64,000 nt of DNA from Cryptomeria japonica (lineage: Eukaryota > Streptophyta > Pinopsida > Cupressales > Cupressaceae). The DNA is taken from NCBI RefSeq assembly GCF_030272615.1, contig NC_081408.1:303835450-303899449 (forward strand), given 5' to 3'. Of this stretch, positions 27,072 to 39,253 are shown piece by piece (the first letter of the stretch is position 1; the number at the start of each line of letters is the position of its first letter). A model generated the notes under the pieces. That model saw only the letters and a list, made by a program, of their open reading frames with translations. It was not told the DNA's origin and did not search any database. The position numbers were made by a program, and so were the translations under genes.

Positions 27072-27295
27072 GAGGTGCCTTGATCAGCCCACTCTTGAGA
27101 ACAAGGTGCCCAAGGTACCTTGCTCCATCTAATGTAGTCCCAAATTGGGACCTAAGGCCCAAAATGGGAAGAATCCAGAATTTAATGCAAAATTTATCTG
27201 AGATAAAGGAGACTAGATGAGAGAGGCCATATATATGCTAAAATAGGGCCTAGCTAAGAAATAAATTGCATAGGGAGGAAATTTACAATGCTACA
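27072..27295 (-). mobile_element. Element C left LTR, second part
   Basis: It continues the LTR broken at 13997. Shared blocks with the right LTR include TGATCAGCCC/TGATCGACCC, CCCAAATTGGGAC and GCTAAAATAGG. It ends ATGCTACA beside the polypurine tract complement. Confidence 0.85.
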
Positions 27296-29855
27296 TTGAG
27301 CCCCCACTTTGGTGGGAGTATGAGCCTACAAACATTCTCACGGTAAAGTAGAAGAAAGAGAAAGAGAGATAGACATGGGCAAGCCTACAATGAGATAAGA
27401 CATCACTAATTTCAAAGGAACAAGCCCCCAAACCAAGGATCTTAACTCGTGCAATGATGTGCAAGGTAACACAAAAAAAAATAAAGATACACAAAGGGGT
27501 TAGTACTAAAACAAAAGATCCCCAATAATCAAAATGTCTCAACCACTAATATCACCCTTGGAATACTATTGCAAGAGCACAAATGGTCACTTGGAAGGAG
27601 AAAGAGCACACATCAAATATGGGACAAGATCCCATGGTCCAACCAACTATAAAAGTATACTATGGGATCATGGAGGAGAGAGAAGGGAAGTATGGATTCC
27701 ATGGGCTAACAAGATGTGTTACGCTAGGTGATCCATGAAAGAGGAGGAAGAGTGGAAAATAGTCTAGAAAGTAGTGTTATGCTAGTTCCACTCATCCCAA
27801 GAGAGCCTAGTGCAAAGAGAGAGTTGAATATTCTATCAAGTTGTGTTGTGCTAGTCATTTCATCCCAAGGATAACCAAGGAAATCATTGTATCCAAGGAA
27901 ATTCGATAAAAAGGGTGCAAAAGCATGACCAAGGAAAGCATTGTATCCAAGGGAATTTGTTACAATGGTGCAAAATGATGACCAAGGAAATCATTCTATC
28001 CAAGGAAATCCGTTAAAAACGATGCAAAAGGATGACCAAGGAAATCCACTAAAACTGGTGCAAAAAGATGACCAAGGAAATCATTGTCTCCAAGGAAATC
28101 CATAATATAATACATATGGAGGCCGCATATATGCTCCCCTCCTTAAGATGACAACATAGAGCTATGGTGGCATCTTAAGGAAAAGAAGAACAAGGATGCA
28201 CACCTTCAGTTACCAAGGAGATATCCTTAAACAACAATGTACTTGCAACCTTAGACAAAGAGGCAAATTCTTGTGAGCCAAGGAAGAGATAATTTTGAGA
28301 TGTATTGCAACAAGTGTAGAGAGATCCTTTTGAGAGATTCAGAAGGGGGAATATATCTTTACTCAAAGACATCTAGCTCCAAGAGGAGACCTTGAACAAA
28401 AATGACATCATTGACCAAAAGAAAGGAAGGATAACAAGAACTCACACCTTCCCCCCCATTTTTAGGTAAAGCGATTCTTGATGAAGGATGACACACTTTG
28501 GGACCTCAAGTAAGGGATTTGTTTATAATAGACATACACTATCAAGCAAGGAAGAGGTACCCAAGGATACACATTTCTTGCATAAGAGAGAATCTTTGAG
28601 AAAACAAACAATTCCACACAAGAAAGGACATTGAATGATAAGTAAATATCACTCAACAAAGGAAAAGTGGGTCCTTAGAAAGGATAAGATTCTGAAGAGA
28701 GAATCTTTTCTCCAAGCATGAAGGATGAGGAAATTGAGCTATTATGTTACTCACAAAGTAAGATTGAATATGGAAGAATAGTACCAAGCATAACAAAGAG
28801 CCCCCCAAAAGGTAAAATACTAAGATTACAAGTGTTGACCAACATAATATAGGTGAAGGTAGTGCTAATGCATGAGATTTTGAATATCAACAAAAATATA
28901 ATATCTATTGTAACACAAATAAGACTATCGAATTAATTATTATGTGATCTTTGATTTTTTGGAAAATGACGGAAAGGAAAATAGATTTTAGTATCGATTT
29001 TTCCCAGACCTTGTACATGATATCCTTTCTTAAAAGCAATGACATATCCTACTTGATAATAGTCCTTTATTTGAGAGTGTGGAAGGCTTTCACCTTAATG
29101 TTTATGGAAAGACATTGTGTAAGGATGAGTACGAGAATTGATCTCAATAGGGAGGGTTGGAATCCAATCACTATTAGGTTGGGAAGAAGAAGGTCTATAT
29201 TAATCTTTCCTTAATGTTATGTTAGGAGATAGATCATGAATAAAGTGCATAACATCACCTTGTTTTAGGATATTTTGATGAGGAAGATGAGATGTAGGAG
29301 AATAGGAAGGATCTAGAGTGATTGAAGTGCTTAAATTAACATTTTTCTAGCTTGACCCTCTTACACCAAGGTATCTTTGTATGGAGAGGATCTATTAGGA
29401 GGATCATTACTTAAAGTATGGACTCTAGCCTCATTGACAAAAATATAACCTAAGGAATGTACAAGTGTTGTTCATTTCAATGTCAGCTCTAGGATTATCA
29501 CTTTCTACAAAATCTCTTATGTGTTTTACATAGGCTATGATTTTTCTTAATAATATCATCATAAAACAACATGCAACATGGATAAAATCTTTGAGAAATG
29601 ATTTGCAAGTAGGAAATATCTTTAAAATTCTAATGATGCCATATGCAAGAGTACTATGAATTAAAATAAGAAACATGAAGCGAAATAAACTATTATCCAA
29701 CACATGATTTCAATAAATATAACTAAGAAGAAATGTAAGCACATGTGAAATAGAAAACCAATCATCTTTAGCAAATTCCATTATGAATAATGCAATACAC
29801 CCAAATCAGACCTGAAAATCATAAGATAGAAGTACAAGACATGTCAGGTTAGCCA
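27296..29855 (-). other. Element C interior, non-coding
   Basis: It has no gag or pol. It holds a minisatellite (27874-28100) and AT-rich sequence with many AGGAAGA, ACAAGG and AAGGAT words. The frames at 27534-27731 and 28951-29214 show no motif. Confidence 0.7.
27874..28100. repeat. 54-bp minisatellite, about 4.5 copies
   Basis: Units of the form ACCAAGGAAATCATTGTATC, CAAGGAAATCCGTTAAAA, then a ...GGTGCAAAAGGATG tail follow head to tail. One unit has lost about 18 bp. Confidence 0.9.
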
Positions 29856-31030
29856 TGTAATGTGGGGAAATAAAGTTTACTATCTTGTATGGGAAAATAA
29901 AAAGCTTAGGCCTATTTCTACTTTAATTACTTTGAGGGAATGATCCACTTTTCTCAAGATGTTCTTAGGCACAAGGTGAATTTAAGGGTTCCTCATCGGG
30001 GAGTTGAAAGGTGACACTACAACTATGGGAGAAGGATGTAATATGGAGTGCAACAATGACTTAATGTGCATGCAAATCAAGACTATAAACTGACAAATAA
30101 ATTTTAATAAAATATTTGGGCAAAGAAAACTGAGATTGACCCATAGAATGAATTTTAGGTAGTGGGGTGCCTAGGCCACCCCGATTCCAGGGCTAAGGTG
30201 CCCCACACAACTCATTCCTGGTAGTTGCAACTTCGATGAATTGCAAACTATAGATCTTCTTCTTTTTACTTTGTAACTTGCATCATTTGTCCACCACTTG
30301 TTCTTGCACACATAAAAGAAGGAAAATGTTGTGTAGGAAGGGGTTTTCCTACGTCAAACTCTGGTTTAGGAATTTACCTTGAATTTGAATTGAAATATTC
30401 TAGAAAGGAATGTGTAGTAGAGGCTAGATCTAAGAATAAAGTTGTTTTATACCTTGATGATGAAAATGCTCTTTCAAGATGGTCACAAATGTTGATGCAA
30501 TATCATGACTCCATAAAAACCTATAATGAAATCATAAAATACACGCTTTCATGAAGATTGTTGAAGCTTTCCATAATAAAGGGTATGGTGGGATGAAATG
30601 CCTTGAATGCTTGAATGGGAAATTGTCGTTGAGAGATTTAATTGAATTGAGTTTCCCCTTAAAGTGATGAAAGGATACTTTTCTCTTATATCTCTCCCAA
30701 AACTTTTAGGGTGTTAAACTTGAAGCATGCTAACATGAGATTAAAATTCCCACTCAAACAAGCTGTCTATTAAGCAATTTGAATTTGGGCCCAAACATTG
30801 GGGAGTGGGCTGCCCTGATCGACCCATTCCTGGGAGCATGGCACCCAAGGTACTTTGTTTCCTCCAATGCAATCCCAAATTGGGACTTGAGATCAAAATG
30901 GGAAGGAGAAGCCACAATTTAATGAGTAATTGAACTAGGATGAATGGGATCGGATGCAGGAGACTATACATGCTAAAATAGGACCTAGGTGAGCAAGAAA
31001 TTGCATAGGGATGCAATTTAAGATGCTACA
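29856..31030 (-). mobile_element. Element C right (5') LTR
   Basis: An intact partner copy, TGTAATGTGGGG to GATGCTACA, 1175 bp. It aligns through the LARD insertion point without a gap, which confirms that 13998-27066 is a clean insertion. Confidence 0.87.
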
Positions 31031-31783
31031 ATATCAAAATATTATGTACTTGTCCTCACATTTTCTTGTTATAGTAATTACATACTTGATACTTTAAAAT
31101 ACATAGAAGTGTACAACTACTCATCTTGTATCAAAAGAAAGAAGACATAATATACAAATTCTAATATAAATACACAATTTTTTAGTTCTTTATCTTCCAA
31201 TTCATACATAATTAATGCCTATTTTGAAGACTTCCATCACTAAATATTAAACTATCAACAAGGAAAATGTAAATTAAGGATCACATTTTGATGCAAAAAT
31301 TGTATTAATAGTTCTCAAATATAATACTTATTGTTAAACCTTGTGGAGATAATAATTTAAATTATTTTAAATATTAGGGGACCGATTCCTCAAATATGCA
31401 AGGAAATCTAACTTAACTTTTCTAACTTATTCATTCAAACAAGTCATCTTCCTTGTAGTCTTGAGTGTTTGAAATTAATTCCAATGAAATGAACCATAAA
31501 AACTCATTATGGGCTCATTCAAATATATATTTGAGTTAGTCCATGGATTATAATAAAAAACCTATTGATGATAAAAAATTTAAGGTTGGGGATTGGTGCT
31601 AGTTTATGTTTTCTTTTGAAAGGAATTATAAGACCAAGAAATGAAATAAATCCAAGTAGTTTGTTGATTGAATACATATTACCAAAATTAAGAACAAATT
31701 GATTTGAGCAATCACCAAAATAAGAGAGGACACATAAGACCTTTTGAAAGGGGAAAGAGAAAAGAAAAAACTCCTTATTGATT

Positions 31784-31843
<60 letters not shown>

Positions 31844-33780
31844 TACAATAACATGAGTGAAGAAGCATCTCTCAATAGATTATTTAATAATAGTAATAAG
31901 ATTCTAAAATTTATCTTCAAGACATGATCATTATCATGTATTTATCTAACATTAATTGATTAAACAATGTAATATTAATTAATTGATTAAGCAATATAAT
32001 ATTAATGTATTTATCTTTCATCTTGTGTTTATCTAATATTAATTAATTAAGCAATATATTTATCTAAGATTGATTGAATTAATCATTAATAATATTTAAT
32101 AAGGCCACGCATTAGTATTAGTTAGCACGTCTATGCAGGCTTGGAATTTGACGGTCATCCCTACCTGTCATATGAATTTTTGATGAAAGTTTAGTCATTT
32201 CAATGCCTTTCATTTGACGTTTTAAGAAAAATATTAACTGTCAAAAAATATAAAAGTGGAATATTTAAGCCACACCAAAATGCAATGCACATCTTTCTTG
32301 GTAAGAAATGAAAATCTCTCTCTTAATGAGAAAATAATAATAAATTAGTAATATATGCAAAAATCTTAAATTTACTAAATAAGTTTCTAAATTAATACAC
32401 TAATATATATTATATATTAACATTAAATGATAATCAATTAATAATTACTAATTTAGTAATAATAAACATTAAAATTTTAAAATTATATATATTATGACAA
32501 GTTTCTATAACAATCTTATTAAATATATTTAAAAAATTAAATTCACTAAGTTTCTAAATTCATATATAAAAAAAATAGAATATATTGTAAAAACTCATTA
32601 AAATAATTTATCAATTATATTCTATAATTTCAATTATGACAAGTTTCTAAATTCATATGAAAAAATTGAACTATTCTAAAAAATCATATTAAAATATTTT
32701 AAAATTAGAAACAACTACATCCTTCCATATTCTAAATCCTTCCATTTCAAAATATTCTAAATAAATTTGTAAATTTATTATAAACATTCTAAACTAATAT
32801 ATATATTATCTACTATATTTTTTTATGGTTTATTTATAATTTGAAGTGTCATTTATATAGTTTTAGAAAAAAATAGCATGTCAATGCATAGGTTCTACTA
32901 ATTTTTTAAGTTGTCAAATATGGTTCAAAAGTGAAAAAACGGCCATTTTGCCTGTCAAATTCCAGGCCTACATCTTTGTTAACAATGTTAGTTAAGAAAC
33001 ATGATATTGACTAAAGGCTACAAACCTTAGTCAAAAGGCACCATTTGATATAAGGGGGAGACACGTCCCTTCCTATGCAACCCATCACACCAGCAACACA
33101 CTTATTTAAGGGTCCAACAGAGCATTATGAGGAAGGCATGGAGAATAGGAGGAAAGCATACCATGATAGAAAATGAGACACACAAAGAAGTTTGATTGCC
33201 TTGGGAAGGTATTCACATGGTCACTGGAGGTAACTCTCTATCCGTAAGGGAGGCAACAAGTATGAACCCTTACACTGAAGATTCACACCATTAAGATAAT
33301 AATTTTAGTTAAATTCAGAGTATTACTACATGTTCACAGTATTAAGACAATAACTTTAATTAAATTCACAATATTACTATGTGTTCACTGTATTAAGCTA
33401 ATAACTTTAATTAAATTCACAATGTTAGCAACATTATAATGACAACTTTAATCACATTTACAATATCATTGTATGTCAACAACATTATAATAATAACTCT
33501 AATCAGCTTCACATAATCACAACAAATTACTATAAATATAACTTGATAAGACATGGAACTGAGCATACTCTAAACACTGAGAACAATTAATGAGAATATA
33601 GATAGAGAGTAATTAAATAATTCATTGAAATTTTATTTTTAAAGCAATAAATCTCCCACTCTCAATCTTATTTGAATGTATATATATAATGTTGAATAGA
33701 GTAATTATCTTTAATACATTTAGGCAGCCAATTGTGAACATCTTCATGAGCAGGAAGGGAATATATAGGTAAGAGGGTAA
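31031..33780. other. AT-rich spacer, no supported gene
   Basis: It is very AT-rich, with TTAATTAATTAAGCAATAT-type words at 31.9-32.1 kb and ATATATTA blocks at 32.3-32.8 kb. It contains the compound microsatellite at 31787-31840. No coding domain was seen. Confidence 0.6.
31787..31840. repeat. (TG)17(AG)10 compound microsatellite
   Basis: An uninterrupted TG run is followed directly by an AG run. Confidence 0.97.
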
Positions 33781-34021
33781 TACCTTGTGTGGGGCCAAAG
33801 TTCTTCCACCAAGACCAAGAGGGTCAAAGTCTCGCTCTTGGGCATATATTGGACAAATTGAGGAGTCCACTATGATCTCCATGCCTCTCCTACCATAAAA
33901 AGGAATTCACTACAAGAGATGAGGCATAATAGGGAAACAAGGCAAGTACTAAGTAGTATACCTTGTGTGGGGCCAAAGTTCTGCCATCAAGGCCAACAAG
34001 GTCAAAGTCCCACTCTTGGGC
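33781..34021. repeat. Direct repeat of about 63 bp, offset 178 bp
   Basis: 33781-33843 and 33959-34021 share TACCTTGTGTGGGGCCAAAG, TTCT-CCA-CAAG and GGTCAAAGTC-C-CTCTTGGG with a handful of differences. The small minus-strand frame at 33622-33882 spans one copy and has no recognised domain. They may be remnants of Copia LTR ends near the fragment at 34.3-35.3 kb. Confidence 0.7.
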
Positions 34022-34299
34022 TTAGTAGAGATTAACTTGGTCAAATCTACCATGTCTCACCTCTAGACTCACACTACATTTCATAATAAAGAAATAATTT
34101 GTAAGATTAGACGTTTAATAAAACTACCAATTGCATTTTATTTATACAAATATGAACATGTATACATGGATTGGTACTTTCCATATGATGTTTACAAAAT
34201 TTAAGATTAAAACATGATAAAGAAATCAATGTTTGTAAGTTTCTTTCCTACCCTAATGTAATATATTTGTGAATGTAGGCTTTCATTTAAAAGCAAACT

Positions 34300-34588
34300 T
34301 AGAAGGGGACATTACAAGAGATGAGGAGAGGAGTTACAAAGTAACTCCCATCTCTATGAATGCCACCATTCATGCTATGTGTGTGCAATGTGGCAAAATC
34401 ATCTTAAGGAAGAGAAAATTAATATTCATTAATAAAGGATTTAAAAGAAAAGAGTCATCCTCACACATGTGTGAGGATGACATAAAAGACAAATAAAATA
34501 TAGGGATTCCAAACAAATATCCCAAACATGAAACAAAAAATACAAATAAATAATTAACCTTTACCAAGTAAATATTAATATTCTAACA
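34300..34588 (-). mobile_element. 3' LTR of a minus-strand Copia element (left end not fixed)
   Basis: On the minus strand AAGCTTAAGGGGAGG (34589-34603, polypurine tract) is followed by TGTTAGAATATTAATATT, a typical Copia LTR start, at 34588. A 28-bp perfect palindrome lies in what would be U3. The far end was not located. The frame at 34269-34496 lies within this LTR and is not a gene. Confidence 0.65.
34454..34481. repeat. 28-bp perfect palindrome
   Basis: The half-site GTCATCCTCACACA is followed at once by its exact reverse complement, with no spacer. It sits in the U3 part of the Copia LTR. Confidence 0.97.
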
Positions 34589-34595
34589 CCTCCCC

Positions 34596-35255
34596 TTAAG
34601 CTTTATTTCGGGAGTTTACATCAAACCCTTCAATGGGTTGTAAAACAAGTTTTTTACAACGAAGTTGGAAATTCTCTTTGCATAGTGGCTTAGTGAGAAT
34701 ATAAACAACTTGATCTTGTCCTTTGCAATAGAGAAGAGAAACTTGCTTATCTTCAATTTGTTCCCTAATGAAGTGATGTTGAAGATAAATATACTTGGTT
34801 CTTGCATGCAAGATCAGATTCTTTGCCAAGGCAATGACAGTGTGATTGTCACAATACAAAGGTGTTGGATCTTCTTGAGGTATCCCCAAGTTTTCAAGCA
34901 ATCTTTGTAACCAAAGAGATTCTTTAGATGCATTATTACAAGCTTTATACTCAACTTCTTTGGAACCAAGAGAAGTAGATTGTTGTCTTTTACTATTCCA
35001 AAAAATTGCACCTGAAACGACAAAGAAACGATATCCAAAAGTATATTTCCCATCATCGAGATCTCCCTTTTAGATTTGAATTAGTATATCCATTTAAAAG
35101 AAAATCACAAATTGTATCATAAAATGAACCAACATTAATAGTACCTTTAACATACCTCATAATTATTTTTCCAACTTTGAAATGAGTTTGTTAAGGTTTA
35201 GACATAGATCTAGAAACTAAACCAACACTATCAGAAATATTGGGCATATTGGGAT
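34596..35255 (-). pseudogene. Ty1/Copia RNase H and end of reverse transcriptase, fragment
   Basis: Minus-strand frames show, in order, a degraded SVGLVSRSMS block, RYVKGTIN and GYTNSNLKG from the end of the reverse-transcriptase connection. Then come QQSTSLGSKEVEYKACNNAS and ESLWLQRLLENLG, followed by PTPLYCDNHTVIALAKN, HARTKYIYLQHHFIREQIED and DQVVYILTKPL (34596-34901). This is the C-terminal end of a Copia polyprotein, where RNase H removes template RNA. Its stop overlaps the polypurine tract, as is usual. The N-terminal four-fifths is missing: the homology ends near 35255 and the sequence beyond is unrelated. Frameshifts occur around 34.9 kb. Confidence 0.85.
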
Positions 35256-36693
35256 GTGAAAATTTTTGTTTCTTATTCCAAAGTCTTTTATTAATGGAAA
35301 ATATGTTTTGAAGGGACCCTGAAACCCTTTACATCAATCTTTTACATCAGAATATAAAATAGATATAGCATTGAAAGCCCAATATGATAGAGCAACCAAA
35401 AAAAGAGGGACTACTCCAAAATACAAGAGGTAACCCAAACAAATCAAACTAGGGATAGAACATGACTTCTCAACAAAGAGGAGAGAACCACAACCAAAAA
35501 CCAGAGTCTACCCCAAAAGACAACATGTAACCCATCAAAAAATAGGGCAGGAAAAACTAGCCCAAGCAACCCACAACGAGGGCCCTCAAGATTTACGACT
35601 ATCCTTGTGGGACATAGAGTCATTTCAAAGGAAGGCATAGATGTCTTTGAATGTGTCTTATGCCAAAGTTGCTTGGGTTTATGGCTTGATGCTATAAACC
35701 TTCACTCTCAAGCCCTAAACCCTAGCATTTGTGCCTATTTATTTTTTCTCTTTTGTTATAATTGATTGTTGACCTACTACAACCTATTTTTGGTTTCTTT
35801 ATTCATGACTTAAGCCTATTTATCTGTCATTTTGATCGGCCCCATGCATTAGCCATCATCTCATCATGGTCTAAGTCCTTTTAACCTTGTCGTGCAAGTT
35901 CTCTATGATCAATGGTCATGATCCCCACACAGTTGTGTGATTAGTTAAATCTTCTCGCCCAACCTAAATTTGCAACCCTACTTGCAGACGTGGCACAAGA
36001 GCTCCAATGTAGATGACTTGTTACACATGGACCAATTGGGTTGTAATATATCTATCATTATATGGAACGATAGGAGTATGGGCCTCACATGTCCACCATG
36101 TAGCCAAAATAACAAGCACTCGTATCCGATGAGATCGATGACTTGGATTGATTGCACAACTATGAAACTAGTGAAAGATGCCCATGAAACCTAACTCCAC
36201 AACCCCAAAAAGGCTTATAAATAGTGGCTATTTTATAAATATAAAATAAGGTTACACGTCTTTTTTCCATTCTTTGTTGCTTAAAAGGAGAATTTGTTGT
36301 TGGAGCCACAACATTCAAAAATGAATCTTAATGACCACTTCATATCATCCCACCTACATACATGCCTGCAGTTGATGAGACAAATTTATCATTATAACCT
36401 AGATTCTTGATTCAATTCATTTCACTTTGATCTCATTATTCTCTTGTGGTGTTCTGGTATGCTTTGTATAGCTTTAACAGTTCAAATTTTCAAATTGCTA
36501 GGGTTTTTGCTTTAGGGTTTTTGCATAGTAATGATCACACTTGCTACATTCATTACTCTTTGTGCTTTCTTTCAAGATTTTAGCCTTGTTAATTGTAGTA
36601 TTGTCAAGTGCTACTATGGAGTCATTTATGAAGAATTATTTTATGTAACCCTAGCAAGTATCTGTATCTATTTATTTAAACCCATCTAAGAAG
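35256..36693. other. Non-coding region upstream of copy B
   Basis: 35.26-35.65 kb is purine-rich with no recognised product; 35.7-36.2 kb is mixed. A TATAAATAG box at 36216-36224 follows CCCAAAAAGGCT. No splice or protein signal could be supported. Confidence 0.4.
36216..36224 (+). promoter_or_regulatory. TATA box candidate upstream of copy B
   Basis: TATAAATAG is a canonical plant TATA box, 470 bp upstream of the ATG of the copy B frame. It could equally be the promoter of an LTR I cannot delimit. Confidence 0.45.
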
Positions 36694-38123
36694 ATGGTTG
36701 AATCCTCTAGCTAGGGCAAGAGGAAATTTTTAGAGGAGATAATTACACATCTCCTAGGTTCAAAAGAGACTCAAAAGAGGTCTAAGCCAAGTTCTCAACT
36801 TGACGAGTTCATAATTGATCATACCAGTGGATGCAAGGACCCCATAATTGAACAATGGGGATTTAGCCTCTATAGGAGGGGCTATAATAAGAAGAAAGAA
36901 CGGTTTTGAGTGTCTAACATTTGGAACTACAATTTGGCAAGATTGATTGTCTTGAATGTTTTGTAAACATTTATTTGGTTGCAGCAATTGCTTACAATTA
37001 CAAACTTGATGTGAGAGAAATTGTGGCCAAAGGAGGAAGATTGGTGGCAATCACCAAGGAGGTCATTGATACGATCTTTATACTCAATGTCAATGTTTAT
37101 TGGCCCATCAACCCAAAGGATCTTGTAAAGGAATACAAGAACCATGAGAGATTATATAGGGACAAGATTCTATCTTTTAGGCCTATACATTTGAAGAGGG
37201 ATGAGAGAACATTGACTTCAAAGGATGTTGCACCTTACAACATTAATTTGTTTGATGGATACTTTAGAGATACTTACTATGTTTTAAGTCAAATTTATGG
37301 AGTTGATGCTCAGAGTATGATTCCTAATCAGATGCTTGTCTTGTGTATGGATATTCAAAATAGGGACATAAACAAACCTTTTAACTATGCCAATATATTG
37401 GCTGAAGGACTTCACAAATCCCTTTGTGACTTGAAGAAGGGGCCTTCATTTAATTTTAACTATTATTATATATATATGCACATTTTTATGTATAACTTAG
37501 GTTTCAAGGTTTGGTACTCTTACCTTAAAGTTGTTCTAGTTCTAAGAGGTGAATCACTCCCTATCCAATAATAGACTTGTTTGGGATATTCATTTGAATG
37601 AGTCTAGATATCTTTCTTTTGAAAATTATTTTGTAAGGAAATTGTTAAGTATCCTTTAGGGGGAGGTGAGATGGGGTCTAAGTAAGGAGGTAAAGGAGTT
37701 AATGAAGCCTAAGGACCTTTTTCCCACATTAGGGATTAACCACAATTAGGGATCATGGTTTTACTTTAATGACCATACAGTTATCAGGGTTTTTGGTAAC
37801 CTTGTCACCCCTATGCTCCTCCCTATAAGAATACCAAACAAAGTTGCTTTTCTAGAAATCATGCAGTAGTTGGTTGAAGCATAGAAGTATTTGATTGGGG
37901 GAGCTCATAAGAAGGGTTCACTTCTCCCAAATCAGGTCATTGTGGGAATGCATAATTTTACAAATAGAAAATCTTATGATATTTTGGATGCCATATTGAA
38001 CAAATACAATCTTCCTCGAGCCAAATATAGATATTATGATTTTGAATGGTTTGTCCACGGACTTGAGAAAGAAAAGACCCAAAGACATCAATGGGATCAT
38101 GAGGAAGATCTCATAATAAATTT
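36694..38123 (+). pseudogene. Unrecognised repeat-associated protein family, copy B, N-terminal part
   Basis: I do not recognise the family, but this is a clear homologue of copy A (58137-61253). It starts at ATG 36694 in frame 1 with stops at 36712 and 36907, shifts to frame 0 (about 36940-37571), then returns to frame 1 (37573-38123). Matching blocks are GGRLVAITKEVIDTI versus the copy A block with MLVRIDREIVMAAIG; NYANILAEGLHKSL versus DWAQVIAERLHEGL; FNFNYYYIYMHIF versus FHMTSYLFYILACI; and HTVIRVFGN with LPRAKYRYYDFE versus the IRIGGF and RXRFDSKEYA region. The predicted fold is largely helical with no catalytic motif visible. The frame is interrupted exactly at 38123 by LARD2 and resumes at 46329. 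It is more decayed than copy A. Host gene or transposon cargo cannot be decided here. Confidence 0.65.
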
Positions 38124-39096
38124 TGTCTCACAATAAGATGGTTAGTGCCTGATTAGTATTCAATAAACACAAAAACCATTTAAATGAGATATCAAGAAAA
38201 ATTTGAACAAGAACATCAGGAAAACAAAACAAAACATAAGTATACTGATGAATCTCCCATTGCAAGTAGCTCTTCCTTGTCCTCCTTGCCTCCACGAACT
38301 TTACTAGCTCCAAAGTTTGGCAAATGGAGAGTTGGAGAGAGATGAGTGAATGTGGATTGCTCTCCTTGTGTTCAACAAGGTAAGTGGATTCATGGATTAT
38401 TAGATTATTGGATTTGATTAAAGATTAGAAGAGGATGAAAGGAGAATAGAGAAACATGAGGATGCATGAGAAGTGGGTCCTTTTGTGAGGATAATTGGCT
38501 CCAATTTATAGATTGGAGAAGGCTAATGGAGGGCCAAGATTGATTTGATTGTGAAGGGTTGAGATTGATTTTGGATAGAAGGCATGGATCAAGGGTGCTT
38601 TGGGAAAATAAATAGGAATATAAAATTCCTTTGGAAAAAGGGGGGAGAAATTTGAATTTCAAACTTGAGGACTTAAAAATTCCAAAATAAGGATGCATTG
38701 AGGGATTCAAAGAAATTTGAATTTCTTTGAGAGATTCAAAGTTTGATGTGACATGAGTGGGAATTAAAAATTGGAGAATAATGATAATCATGATTATGAG
38801 AGATTCAAGGAGGATTAATTAGGTTGAGTGGGATTAGGAAAAGTGATTTGTAGGATTAATTAGGTTAATTAATTAGAATTAATTAACTGAGTGGGTTTTA
38901 GAGGAAGTAATTATTGAGAGGACTTTAGAAGAATAAGAGAAATTAATTTATTTTTTAAATTAATTATTGGACTATAGTGACAGGATTAATTAAATTAGAT
39001 TTAATTGATTTTGAGAGGAATAAGGATAACACAATTAAGTTAATTAATTATGTTGATAGGCTTAAATTAATCAAATGTCAATTTTAGGTGTCTACA
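38124..39096 (-). mobile_element. LARD2 3' LTR (left)
   Basis: It has TG...CA ends and a minus-strand TATA-like TATAAATT at 38513-38520, matching 45727-45734 in the partner. Confidence 0.93.
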
Positions 39097-39143
39097 TTTT
39101 GCCCCTCTTTGATATAGCATCGTGAAATGATGTTATATCAAAG
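39097..39143 (-). promoter_or_regulatory. Polypurine tract and adjoining hairpin of LARD2
   Basis: CTTTGATATA (39107-39116) and TATATCAAAG (39134-39143) form a perfect 10-bp stem with a 17-nt loop. On the sense (minus) strand its 3' arm merges into AAAGAGGGGCAAAA directly before the LTR. It is homologous in position and shape to 4604-4647 and 63751-63795. Confidence 0.85.
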
Positions 39144-39164
39144 AAGAATAAAACATAGTGGAAG

Positions 39165-39253
39165 AAAAGGATAAGGACTAGTAGCATGATGCCCCAATCA
39201 TAAGATGAAAAAAAGGATAAGGACTAGTAGCATGATGCCCTAGTCATAAGATG
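39165..39253. repeat. 46-bp tandem duplication
   Basis: AAAAGGATAAGGACTAGTAG with the following CATGATGCCC and ATAAGATGA occurs twice, at 39165 and 39211, with few differences. It lies just upstream (sense direction) of the PPT hairpin. Confidence 0.9.

Larger units (their letters stand above)
13035..31030 (-). mobile_element. Old non-autonomous LTR retrotransposon 'C', interrupted by a LARD
   Basis: Two LTRs define it: 13035-13997 continuing at 27072-27295 after the nested insertion (1187 bp once joined), and 29856-31030 (1175 bp). Both start TGTAATGTGGGGAAA and end GCTACA on the plus strand. Next to the left LTR at 27296 is TTGAGCCCCCACTTT, the complement of a polypurine tract AAAGTGGGGGCTCAA, so the element reads on the minus strand. 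Immediately left of 29856 the minus strand begins TGGCTAACCTGACATG, a possible primer site that I could not assign to a tRNA. The 2.56-kb interior (27296-29855) has no gag or pol. LTR divergence looks well above 10% by eye, so it is old. Flanks GTATG and ATATC do not form a clean target duplication. Confidence 0.8.

Noticed and set aside
34269-34496. 75-codon plus-strand frame with a CxxC
   Set aside because: Overlaps the Copia LTR and its palindrome; no support for translation.
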